Below are positions 18,187 through 27,106 of a stretch of 33,703 nt of DNA, piece by piece. Source of the DNA: Neocallimastix lanati (nom. inval.) (taxonomy: Eukaryota; Neocallimastigomycota; Neocallimastigomycetes; Neocallimastigales; Neocallimastigaceae); assembly GCA_016946835.1 (NCBI GenBank), contig JACVTC010000385.1, positions 1-33,703 on the forward strand, given 5' to 3'. The notes beneath the pieces are model-generated. The model ran no database searches. It was not told where the DNA came from and saw nothing but the letters and a program-made list of their open reading frames with translations. The first letter of the stretch is position 1. The number at the start of each line of letters is the position of its first letter. A program made the translations under genes and the position numbers.

Positions 18187-20427
18187 AATGGTATTCTTGG
18201 AAGGGATTGGTTATCCGTTCACAATCCTTTCATCGATTATAAAAATAATAGAATCTACTTCCTTGGTAGATACTGTGGCTCACATTGCCCATCCTCCAAA
18301 AGTAATAAGTTTTTTAATCAAAATAAAAATATTACTGCTTCAATGTTGGAGAATTCAGAAGAAGATTCAGTATTACCAAATTCGGCTTTCGATACAGATA
18401 TCTCAGATTCTGATTTATGTGCTGCAATGATTAATTCAGAAGAAGTAAACACTGACGTTCAGGGAAAAGAAGAGATTATTAATAAATACTATTCGGTTCT
18501 TAAAATAGTATTTGAAAAGAAACAAGCTGAGAACTTACCACCTCATCGTGACTATGATATTGCTATTGAGCTTATTCCTGGTGGACAACTTTATTTTGGT
18601 CCAATATACTCTCTTACTGTACAAGAACTGAAAGCTTTAAAGGATTATATTAAGGAAAACTTAAAAAAGAAATTCATTAGGAAGTCAAAATCACCAGCAG
18701 GTGCTCCTATATTATTTGTAATGAAACGCGATGGTACCCTTAGACTCTGTGTAGATTATCGCCTATTAAATGCTATCACAATCCGTAATAGCTACCCAAT
18801 TCCAAGAATAAATGACTTGATTGAATCCTTTCAAGGAGCTAAGATATTTACTCGTCTTGACCTTAGATCTGCTTATAACCTAATCAGAGTTAAAGAAGGT
18901 CACGAATATCTTACTGCTTTTAGAACCCCTTTAGGACATTTCGAATATCTCGTTATGCCTTTTGGACTTCGAAATGCTCCCTCGGTTTTTCAACGTTTTG
19001 TACAAAATATCTTCAGTGATATCATTGGTTCTTTCGTGCAAGTCTATCTGGACGACATCATTATTTACTCTAACAACGAAGAAGAACATATTAAACATGT
19101 TAGGATCGTTCTTCAACTTCTCATCAACAATGGATTATATGCTAAATTAGAGAAATGTGACTTCCATGTTACTAAAACCACTTTCTTAGGCTTCACTGTT
19201 TCTGTAGATGGTCTCACTATGGATAAGGATAAGGTAAAATCTGTTCTGAATTGGCCTATTCCGAAGAATCAAAAGGAATTACAAAGTTTTCTAAGCTTAT
19301 ATAATTTCTATAGAAAGTTTATCAATAATTTTGCCAAAAATATGGAACCTCTTCGTCGACTTTTAAGGAAAAATACTACATTTAATTGGGATGAATCATC
19401 AAATGAAGCTTTTAATAAATTGAAAGAATCTTTTAAAGCTGATGAAGTGCTCATTTTTCCTAATTCAGAGAAAGAATTCATCGTTGAAACAGATGCTAGC
19501 GACTTTGCTGTCGGTTGCATACTTTCTCAGGTTAGTGACACTGATAACTTATTGCATCCCGTAGCCTTCCATTCTAGATCCCTCAATAAAGCAGAAGTCA
19601 ATTATACTATATATGATAAAGAACTTCTTGCTATAATTACCGCGTTTGAAACTTGGAGGCATCATTTAGAAGGCGCTAAATTTCCTGTTCAAGTAATAAC
19701 AGACCACAAGAACTTATTGTATTTTAAGAAACCCCAACATTTAAATCAAAGACAAATTCGTTGGAGTCTCTTTTTATCAAAGTTTGACTATAGGATTGCA
19801 TTCAGATCAGGCGCTAAAAGTGGCAAACCAGATGCTCTTTCAAGACGCCCAGATTTTAAATCTGAATCTTCATCTGAATCACAACCTGTAATTAACAATA
19901 ATGCTTTCTGTTGTGCTATAAATGACAATATTAGTAGTCTTATTGAAGCACAGAAAGCTGATAATTATTGTAAAAATATCCTCTTAAAAATAAGGGATAA
20001 GTCAAACAACATCAAAAGTTCTTTATTTTCCTTCGTCGATGGCGTACTCCACTTTCAAAAGCGTATTATTATTCCTTCCAGTCTCAGGGCTAGACTTTTA
20101 AAGTCTTTCCATGATGCACCCACTAGTGGCCATCAGGGGGTAGATAGGACCTTTGAAAAACTCAGAAGGAACTACTGGTGGCCTAATATGAAAAAAGATA
20201 TTTCAAATTATGTGGCTTCTTGTGATGTTTGTTGTAGAAATAAAATCCGTCGTCATAAACCTTATGGTAAACTAATACCACTTCCTACTCCTACAAAACC
20301 CTGGGAAGTTATTGGCGTCGATTTTATTGTTTCATTGCCTTCTTCACAAGATTGCACTTGTATCATGGTTGTTTCTACCTCCCTTTATGTGAAATGTCCT
20401 ACAACAACTCCATTCACAAATCAATAG
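18187..20427 (+). pseudogene. pol: Element D pol: protease end, RT, RNase H, integrase N-terminus
   Basis: The frame is open from the target duplication onward and begins NGILGRDWLSVHNPF, the second retropepsin motif, so it continues the protease interrupted at 11120 but one frame over. An acidic stretch (EDSVLPNSAFDTDISDSDL) follows. RT has LPPHRDYD, SPAGAPILF, MPFGLRNAPSVFQ and YLDDIIIYS near 19045. RNase H has DASDFAVGCILSQ, YDKELLAI and ITDHKNL. The integrase zinc domain HDAPTSGHQG...CDVCCRNK is intact, and VDFIVSLPSS supplies the first catalytic Asp. After CIMVV the frame jumps to a short nonsense tail and stops at 20427. A deletion of roughly 300 bp removes the second Asp and the Glu of DD35E. 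The first ATG in frame is at 18343, but this segment was never an independent gene. Confidence 0.9.
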
Positions 20428-20849
20428 CTCAAACTCCTTTTCATGCTAACTATGGATTTGACCCAAATTGTGTTATTGATTCACCACCGATTCTGCTAAA
20501 AGATAGTGCTTCTGTTCTTACAAGGGATTGGTCTTCACATTTCAATGCCCTTCGTCAACATTTAGTTAAAGCCAAAGAAGATTTTAAGAAATATGCTGAC
20601 AATAAAAAATCTGTAGGACCTGACTTTAAGGTAAATGATTTGGTTATGCTTAGAAGATACTACTTTACGAATGAACCCTCTAGAAAATTATCCACTCAAT
20701 ATCTTGGACCTTTTAAAATCATCGAGAAAAGGGAAAGAATGAATTACCGTTTGGAACTTCCAGAGAACTTACATCTCCATCCGGTATTTCATATCTCACA
20801 ATTGGAACCATATACTAAAAGAAATGAAGACTTAATGGAAACATCATAA
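20352..20849 (+). pseudogene. Element D integrase C-terminal part after internal deletion
   Basis: From about 20374 this frame reads LPLCEMSYNNSIHKSIAQTP and FHANYGFDP, homologous to LPFAEFSYNN...FFANYGFNP of element C. The GPY/F module QYLGPFKIIEKRERM and HPVFHISQLEPY follow. It is the downstream side of the integrase deletion, in a different frame from 18187-20427. It ends shortly after LEPY with no chromodomain, unlike C and E. Only 13 bases separate the stop from the 3' LTR, so the downstream region is very short. Confidence 0.88.
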
Positions 20850-20862
20850 TTAAACAGAGCAA

Positions 20863-21744
20863 TGTAAGAATCTATAATTATTTGTTAGCAAATAATTATA
20901 TTTTCTTAGTTAAGTTATTATAACTATAACTTTATTTAATTACATATAATATTTATTAAATTTATTTAATTTAATTTTAAATATTCATTAATTTAACAAA
21001 ATTTATTTAATTAATTTTAAATAATATATTTACAATATGCTAAATTCTCTACTGTAACTAATGTATTTTGTATTGTATTTTATTCTGTATTTTATAATGT
21101 ATTCTGTATTTTATAATGTATTCTGTATTTTATTAACTATTTAATTTTATATTTTTAATATAAGGATAAATTATATGATCGAAATATCTTTTATTATTTT
21201 ATTCTTTTATTTTCGATCATTAGATTGGAAAATCGGTTAATTAAGATTTTTTCCAATTACTTTTTAGAAGTAATCGGTTTTACTTAATTAATACGATGAT
21301 CGATATGGATAGAATATCGATCGAAAACTTATCTAGGTTTTTCTATCTAATCTTTTCCTAGATAAGAGATTTGTTAAGATTAGAAAACCCTTTCTTATTT
21401 AACCTTATTTTCATAAAAAAATATAAATAAGGCTCTTGAGTTCTCTTTGAGAAATCAAGAGTTATTATTATAAAAAACATAGTTATAATAGTAACATTTT
21501 TATATTTTTAACTTTAATAAATTAATAAAAATATTTTATTCAAAAACATATTTTTAAAATCAATTTATACAAACAATTCTTTTCTTACTTTTTGTGTTAT
21601 TATTATAATTAATTTTATAATAAACTCTACTCTAAAGGTAAAAAAAAAAAATTTATTTTATTTTATTTTCTCAACTTAATGAATTAGTCGTTAAGTTGTA
21701 GTTAATAATTCTATTTTGAGTTAGTTCTTAATAGAATTATTACA
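20863..21744 (+). repeat. 3' LTR of element D
   Basis: 882 bp, matching 7920-8801 except for two G/A differences near 21275-21294. The preceding bases AAACAGAGCAA (20852-20862) are a weak candidate polypurine tract. CATTA (21745-21749) follows as target duplication. Confidence 0.93.
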
Positions 21745-21750
21745 CATTAA

Positions 21751-21823
21751 TGTTGCAGGAATTTTAATAATTTAAATTTTTATTTTCAAAAATAATATAT
21801 TCTTAATAATTAAATTTTCTTTT
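21751..21823 (-). repeat. 73-bp residue of element F 3' LTR
   Basis: TGTTGCAGGAATTTTAATAA and the next 53 bases are identical to 23730-23802 and then diverge at once. The final residues of the upstream ORF (IIKNILFLKIKI) are encoded by this LTR piece, so the protein end is an artefact of the deletion. Confidence 0.85.
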
Positions 21824-22737
21824 AAAGTTTTGTAGCCTATAAGTACATCAAATAAGTCTTGTTCATAATCAATTACTCTGAATATGTCTTGAATACATAA
21901 TTTTCCAATTTCAACTTTTAATAAGTAAAGTTCAGAAGAAATGCTAGTTTTTGTAGTGATTTGTATGATATTATTAGTAGTGTAACCAAAAGGTTTCAAA
22001 GTTCCTAAATTCTTTAAAAATTTTCTTGAAATTATATTAATACTTGCACAAGTGTCTAAAAATGCACTACCCTTTCTACCGTTGATATAACATTCACATG
22101 TTGCAATGTCATCTTTGGATATGGCTGATAAAATGACTTCTTCCATTTTATCATCACATTGGACATTTTTTAACTTTAAAGCTTTAGTTAATTGAGAGCG
22201 TAGTTTTGGACTAATATCCAACAACTGTGCAAATGTAATGTTCGTTGTTATTGAATTTAAATCTGTATTTATATCATATTCATATTGCGGTTCTAACATT
22301 GCTATATGTTTTTGCTTAGAATTTGGTTTACCTTTTGAGAAAGAGTCTTTTTTATTTAAGTTGGATTCATTCATTACTTTTGCTTCTTGATATATATCTT
22401 TATTTCTTTGTTCTTTCGAGTCCTTTTTTGATTTGTTTATTGAAGGTTGAGCAATTACTGATAGATCAATTTCTTTCAATTTTTCAGTATTTTCATTTGT
22501 ATTAGAATCATTTTGTTTTTCTTTTATCACTATTTTATTGTTGGTTCTTTTTAAATTATTTTCTTTCCTATTTGTTGGAACTGGTATTGGAATTGGATTA
22601 TCCCTTAAGGTTGTTATTTTTTGTAATTTCTCATAAGGTTGATATTTCTGCTTATCTTTTGCGTTTCTTGCGGCTACGGCTATTACGTCTAGTTTTAAAT
22701 TATTGGTTTGATTAGTGGAAGTTTTCCTTCTTCCCAT
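21772..22737 (-). pseudogene. Element F second ORF: spacer and retropepsin, pol truncated
   Basis: This 321-residue frame starts at an ATG sharing its A with the gag stop. Residues 1-165 are a basic, low-complexity region (MGRRKTSTNQTNN, many Lys/Asn/Glu). A region near 165-205 (TFAQLLDISPKLRSQLTKAL) and a retropepsin fold follow: GRKGSAFLDTCASINIISRK near 225, with Cys in place of the catalytic-loop Gly, and LFDVLIGYKTLKENLIIK near 300. No RT, RNase H or integrase follows, because the frame runs straight into the LTR residue at 21823. In the intact family this ORF would have been the start of Pol. Protease is confident from the paired motifs; activity cannot be judged. Confidence 0.78.
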
Positions 22738-22739
22738 TA
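22735..22739 (-). promoter_or_regulatory. UAAUG stop-start overlap between F Gag and Pol ORFs
   Basis: The gag frame ends with TAA, whose last A is the first base of the ATG opening the next frame (TAATG on the minus strand). Such pentanucleotides are known to couple termination with reinitiation in other systems, for example the hypovirus CHV1 ORF junction. Here it would give a low level of Pol without fusion to Gag. Confidence 0.65.
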
Positions 22740-23591
22740 ATAGTTTAAAGAGTTATTTTCAGTTGTCAACTTTCCAGATTCTTCCATTTCGGCTAACTCT
22801 TTATAACTATATGGACACTGTCTAATTACATGTCCAATTTGGTTACATTTAAAGCATTTTAACTCCTTTGATGGTTTCTTGGAAATTACAGAATTATTTT
22901 TAAATTTTTGATTTGCTTTACTGTTTTTACCATAATAGTTTATATTATCATTCTGTTGATGATTATTGATTCCAAATTGTTTGAATGGATGATTTTTGTT
23001 TATAAATTTATCTAGCCTAGAACTTTGATTAGTATATACGGCTGTCATGATAGTTTCATTTCTTTTATTCCTTCTTTCTTCGGCTCTCTCAGCGAGTTCT
23101 GCTTCTTCGAATGCCTCTTCAAGATCTTCACACCTTTGCGTTATTACTTGAGCTCTTGCGTAAGGTCTGTAAGCTATGGAATCGATATAGTCGTCTACGG
23201 TTATAAAGGTCTGATAAAGTTTACTAAGATTATTGTATAGCTTTTTATACCTCCAATTAAAATTTTTAATAGACTCTCCTTTTTGAATAACCATCTTCTG
23301 AAGTCTTTTGCACTTCTCTTGAGGGGTTATTTCCATTGCGTCTTCTAACGCTTTCTTTATTTCTTGAAACGATGGGTAGACTTCATTTCCTTCTTGATCA
23401 GTAGTCACAAGCTCCTGTAAAACTCCTCTGAGTTTCCCTTCTGTGCATTCCATGGCCCAAGTATGAATACTAGAAGGACTAGTAATGTTGGCTAGTTTCA
23501 TTATTCGAATAAACTCGTCTCCCCAAGAGTCCACGTCCTTCAAGTTTTCGTCCAATCTAGGAAGTAGCTCTTCTAATTCCAAAATCTTCAT
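22737..23591 (-). CDS. gag: Element F Gag with CCHC zinc knuckle
   Basis: This 284-residue frame starts at ATG 23591 and is intact. The core has TWAMECTEGKLRGVLQELV near 45, a helical region with ITPQEKCKRLQKMVIQKGES near 90 and IKNFNWRYKKLYNNL near 110, then an Arg/Glu-rich helix (EDLEEAFEEAELAERAEERR near 160). The knuckle CFKCNQIGHVIRQC lies near 244-257 and should bind element RNA. The acidic C-terminus overlaps the second ORF by one base. The sequence is not obviously related to the Gags of A, C, D or E beyond the general fold. Leader length from primer site to ATG is about 120 bases. Confidence 0.85.
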   Translation of the reverse strand: MKILELEELLPRLDENLKDVDSWGDEFIRIMKLANITSPSSIHTWAMECTEGKLRGVLQELVTTDQEGNEVYPSFQEIKKALEDAMEITPQEKCKRLQKMVIQKGESIKNFNWRYKKLYNNLSKLYQTFITVDDYIDSIAYRPYARAQVITQRCEDLEEAFEEAELAERAEERRNKRNETIMTAVYTNQSSRLDKFINKNHPFKQFGINNHQQNDNINYYGKNSKANQKFKNNSVISKKPSKELKCFKCNQIGHVIRQCPYSYKELAEMEESGKLTTENNSLNY

Positions 23592-23709
23592 TTTCTACTC
23601 TTCTCTTTTTCGCTTTTTTTAAAAAAATTTTTTTTTTTTTAAAACAATTAATTATTTTTAACTCAATATTTTATTTTCAATTATTAATTTTCATATTATT
23701 TTTGATTGA

Positions 23710-23727
23710 GTCCTGCATAGCTCGCCA
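23710..23727 (-). promoter_or_regulatory. tRNA-type primer binding site of element F
   Basis: Two bases after the LTR end (..GCAACA) the minus strand reads TGGCGAGCTATGCAGGAC. It begins TGG, complementary to a tRNA CCA end. The implied tRNA 3' end (GTCCTGCATAGCTCGCCA, preceded by GA) has the look of a T-stem plus acceptor stem. I cannot name the tRNA. Confidence 0.65.
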
Positions 23728-23729
23728 AA

Positions 23730-24360
23730 TGTTGCAGGAATTTTAATAATTTAAATTTTTATTTTCAAAAATAATATATTCTTAATAATTAAATTTTCTT
23801 TTTTATCTTTATTAACTCTTAAATTTTTTATTAAGTATTTTCTTTTTCTTTTATATATTTTTTACTACATGAATTTTATAATTATTTTAATTCTTATTAG
23901 AATAATTATTACATGTGATTTTAATAATATTTTTTTAAAAGTTATTTTAATAATAAAAATATTAATACTAATATAATATTATTTTTAATGACAAAATATT
24001 AATAATGATAAAATTAATAAATTTAACAATAAAATTATTGATAATATTTTCGATAATATAATTCTTAAAACATTTTAATATAAATAATAATTAAATATAA
24101 TAATAAAACAATTTAATTAATATAAAATAATAATTATTTAATAATTAGTCATTAATCAATTTAATAAAATAACAATTATTTAATAATTAGTCATTAATCA
24201 ATTTAATAAAATAATAATTATTTAATAATTAGTCATTAATCAATTTTATAAAATAATTTATATAATTATTTTAAATTAAAAATAAAATTATGAAATTATA
24301 AAAATAGTTTAAATTAATTAACATATAAAGTTATTAAATTTAATTATAATTTCGAATTGT
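23730..24360 (-). repeat. 5' LTR of element F, outer part missing (F1)
   Basis: The inner end is TGTTGCAGG (plus spelling). A TATATAA box lies at 23857-23851 on the minus strand, correctly oriented for transcribing the F ORFs. Three 42-bp tandem repeats occupy 24137-24262. The sequence stops abruptly at the A3 LTR. A divergent copy with five repeat units lies at 25093-25814. Confidence 0.75.
24137..24262. repeat. 42-bp minisatellite, three units, in F1 LTR
   Basis: ATTAGTCATTAATCAA recurs at 24144, 24186 and 24228, an exact 42-bp period. The unit also includes TTTAATAAAATAATAATTA. The second F-type LTR has five units of the same period. Confidence 0.9.
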
Positions 24361-25068
24361 TGTTGAAATTATAACTGAATTGAAATCTCAATTTCAGTTA
24401 TTTACATTTCAATAATTAAAAATATTATTTAATTATAAATAATATATATATTTAAATAATTAATAATTAATATAAATTCTTGTTTAATATTTAAAGGGTT
24501 ATCTTAGGCCTAATAATCCTGAGAATATTAATAAATAAGGTTTATATTAATAATTAATTTCAATGATACATTTGACGTCACGTGTATTTTATTTATATTA
24601 TGTTTTTATATATGTTTACAACATATCTATATTAAATTCAATTATTCAAATTAATTATATAATTAAATTTATCCTTATATTTTATTATTATTTATATTAC
24701 TATATTATTACTATCTTATAATTAAATATTATTATTATGTAACTTATAAAGTATAAAAGAAAGATGTAAAAATCTATCTTTTATGTTCTTTGTAAGGTTA
24801 TTGTAAAATTACCTTAATAGTAATATATTATAGATATTTTATTATTAAATAAAATCAATAAATTTAAAATCAAATTAATTTGATAATTCTAATTATCAAA
24901 GTTTATTATAAATAAATTTTCATTAAACTAAACATTTAAATATTTATTATTATTATTATATATCTATATAGTATATTACTATATAGACATATCGACTTAG
25001 TGAATATTTTTATTAAAACATATTATTTTATTTAAATTTAAATTATAAATTATATCAAAATCTTAACA
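24361..25068 (+). repeat. Family A LTR in plus orientation (A3), no target duplication
   Basis: This 708-bp copy is collinear with the family A LTR, starting TGTTGAAATT and ending AAATCTTAACA. It keeps the TATA box, GTAAGGTTATTGT and TGACGTCACGTG. The flanking 5-mers ATTGT and TTTTT do not match, so it is either the remains of a larger element or a recombination product rather than a simple solo LTR. Confidence 0.85.
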
Positions 25069-25092
25069 TTTTTTCTAGTTCCGTAACGTTAA

Positions 25093-25814
25093 TGGTGCAG
25101 GTACACAATAAATTTCAAAAAAAAAAAAATGAAAATAATATATTAGTTAATAATTTAATTTCAATTTCCAGTTTTTTTTATTTTTTTAACTCCTGATTTT
25201 TTATTAAGTATTTTCTTTTTCTTTTATACTTTTTTACTACATGAATTTTTATAATAATTTAAATTATTTTAATTCTTATTAGTATAATTATTACATGTGA
25301 TTTTAAATAATATTTTTTAAGAGTTATTTTAATAATAAAAATATTAATACTAATATAATTAATATTATCTTTAATGACAAATATTATTAATGATAAAATT
25401 AAAAAATTTAACAATAAAATTATTGGTAATATTTTTGATAATATAATTCTTGAAACAATTTAATATTAATAATAATTAAATATAATAATAAAACAATTTA
25501 ATTAATATAAGATAATAATTATTTAATAATTAGTCATTAATCAATTTAATTAAATAATGATTTTTTAATAATTAGTCATTAATCAATTTAATTAAATAAT
25601 AATTTTTTAATAATTAGTCATTAATCATTTTAATTAAATAATAATTTTTTAATAATTAGTCATTAATCAATTTAATTAAATAATGATTTTTTAATAATTA
25701 GTCATTAATCAATTTAATTTGATAATTTATATAATTATTTTAAATTAAGAATAAAATTTTGGAATTATAAAAATAGTTTAAAATATTTAATACATAAAGT
25801 TATTAAACTTAATT
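25093..25814 (-). repeat. Second F-type LTR (F2), truncated by element E
   Basis: It begins TGGTGCAGG and follows F1 after a divergent first 100 bases. Shared blocks include TTATTAAGTATTTTCTTTTT, the TATA region and the 42-bp repeats, here five units at 25529, 25571, 25613, 25655 and 25697. It ends at the element E LTR, near the same LTR position where F1 meets A3. No ORF is present. Confidence 0.7.
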
Positions 25815-26549
25815 TGTTAAAAAGTAAACAGGTTGAATTTAACGAGGAATCAGGTTGATATATCTATATAATATAACTATATAGATATAAGTAAATTACT
25901 AAAATAAAAGAGTTATAAAGTTAAATTTGTTAATTTAACACTTAATTAAAACTAATAATTGGTTTGATATGATAAAAATTTTTATTTATTAATAAAAATA
26001 TATAGTTATATTATAATAGGTTAACTATAACCTTACAAAGGACAAAAAGATAAATTTGAATTTTCTTTTTATACTTTGTAGGTTTGAGAATATTGATAAT
26101 AATAATATAAAGTTGATAATAATAATATTTAGTATAAGAATATGTTTAATATAAATAAATTATATTTTTTAATCTAATATATTAGCTAATATATATAATA
26201 TAATATTAAATTTAAATATTTAATATAGTAATTAATAATTAATAATTAATTAAATCAATATAACATAAATTAATACATAAACATTAATTTATGAATCAAG
26301 GATGACATGACCAAATGATTCATGTTAATAAATATTTTATTTATTAATAATATTTAAGTTTAATATGATATCATTAGAATCAGTAGGCCTAAGCTGGTCC
26401 TAAGATGATCAAATAACTTATAATATTATAAAATAAATAAAATTTAAAGAATAATTAATGAATTATAAATTTTTATTAATTATTTTGTTTTTAATAATTT
26501 TAATTGAAATTAATTGAAATTGAAATTTAATTCAGTTGTAATTTCAACA
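25815..26549 (-). repeat. 3' LTR of element E
   Basis: 735 bp. On the transcribed strand it starts TGTTGAAATTACAACTGAAT and ends CTTTTTAACA. It carries the TATA/primer-donor block and TAGGCCTAAG, both shared with the otherwise divergent family A LTR. Confidence 0.9.
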
Positions 26550-27063
26550 ACGCCCTTCCACAAAAATCGGATTCCAGACGATTTTGTGTAACGTTACATA
26601 AAGAAATTATTATATTTATAAAATTGTATATTTTAAAAAATTTTTTTTTTTTTTTTTTGAAGTAAAAAGGTCACATGAGTCCTTTAAAGAACACATTACA
26701 AGTGGCCATTTCATGGAAATTTCGAAATTGTCAAAATTTACTGAAATTAAAATTTTGTTATAAAATTAAATATCGAGAAATATAATGGTGTGAATTTTAT
26801 TAAAAATTTCGTTGAAAAAATGTGAAATTGAAATTTTGAAATTTAAATTGAAATTTCATCTTAATTTTATGCATTAAATTGAAAATTTTTAAATATAGTG
26901 AAAATTTATAATTTAATGAATATAATAATGTAAAAATAAATAAAGTATTATTAAATTTCGATTTTTTAAAAATTTTTGAAATTTTGAAATGTAAAATTTT
27001 AAATTAACTAATTTAATTTTGAAATATTATTATTTAATATACTATTTATAGCTTAAGTATAAT

Positions 27064-27100
<37 letters not shown>
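26550..27100 (-). other. 3' noncoding region and polypurine tract of element E
   Basis: Between the pol stop and the 3' LTR I see no gene. The transcribed strand has GTGGAAGGGCGT (26561-26550) abutting the LTR, a good polypurine tract. A 37-base A run (27102-27066) begins within the pol stop codon, and a second A run of about 20 lies near 26657-26637. The rest is AT-rich, with repeated GAAATTTC-type words. Confidence 0.7.

Positions 27101-27106
<6 letters not shown>

Larger units (their letters stand above)
7920..21744 (+). mobile_element. Element D: LTR retrotransposon hosting nested element C
   Basis: Two 882-bp LTRs in direct orientation are flanked by the exact target duplication CATTA (7915-7919 and 21745-21749). 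I see only two differences between the LTRs, both G/A, which indicates a recent insertion. Removing element C and its extra AATGG leaves about 6.76 kb, normal for Ty3/gypsy. The order is LTR, self-primer site, a 1.2-kb noncoding leader, Gag-protease, RT, RNase H, a deleted integrase, LTR. The copy is defective: it has a frameshift in protease and an integrase deletion, and C interrupts it. Confidence 0.92.
21751..24360 (-). mobile_element. Element F: internally deleted LTR retrotransposon
   Basis: On the minus strand this holds a 5' LTR (24360 down to 23730, its outer part lost at the A3 junction), a tRNA-type primer site, Gag, the start of a protease ORF, and then only the last 73 bp of an LTR (21823-21751). 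That 73-bp end matches 23730-23802 base for base. The rest of pol and of the 3' LTR is deleted. Confidence 0.8.

Noticed and set aside
18188-18430. 80-codon frame starting at ATG 18188
   Set aside because: The ATG is formed by the target duplication. The frame one base earlier reads the genuine protease motif NGILGRDWL.
25069-25092. Homology between the bases before F2 (GTTCCGTAACGTTAATG) and those before F at 21751 (GTTCTTTACCATTAATG)
   Set aside because: Only about two thirds of a short AT-rich stretch matches. Too weak to claim a shared flank or a longer LTR.
24130-25730. Regular 42-bp repeats considered as a CRISPR array
   Set aside because: Units are contiguous without unique spacers, lie inside LTRs and are in a eukaryotic retrotransposon context.
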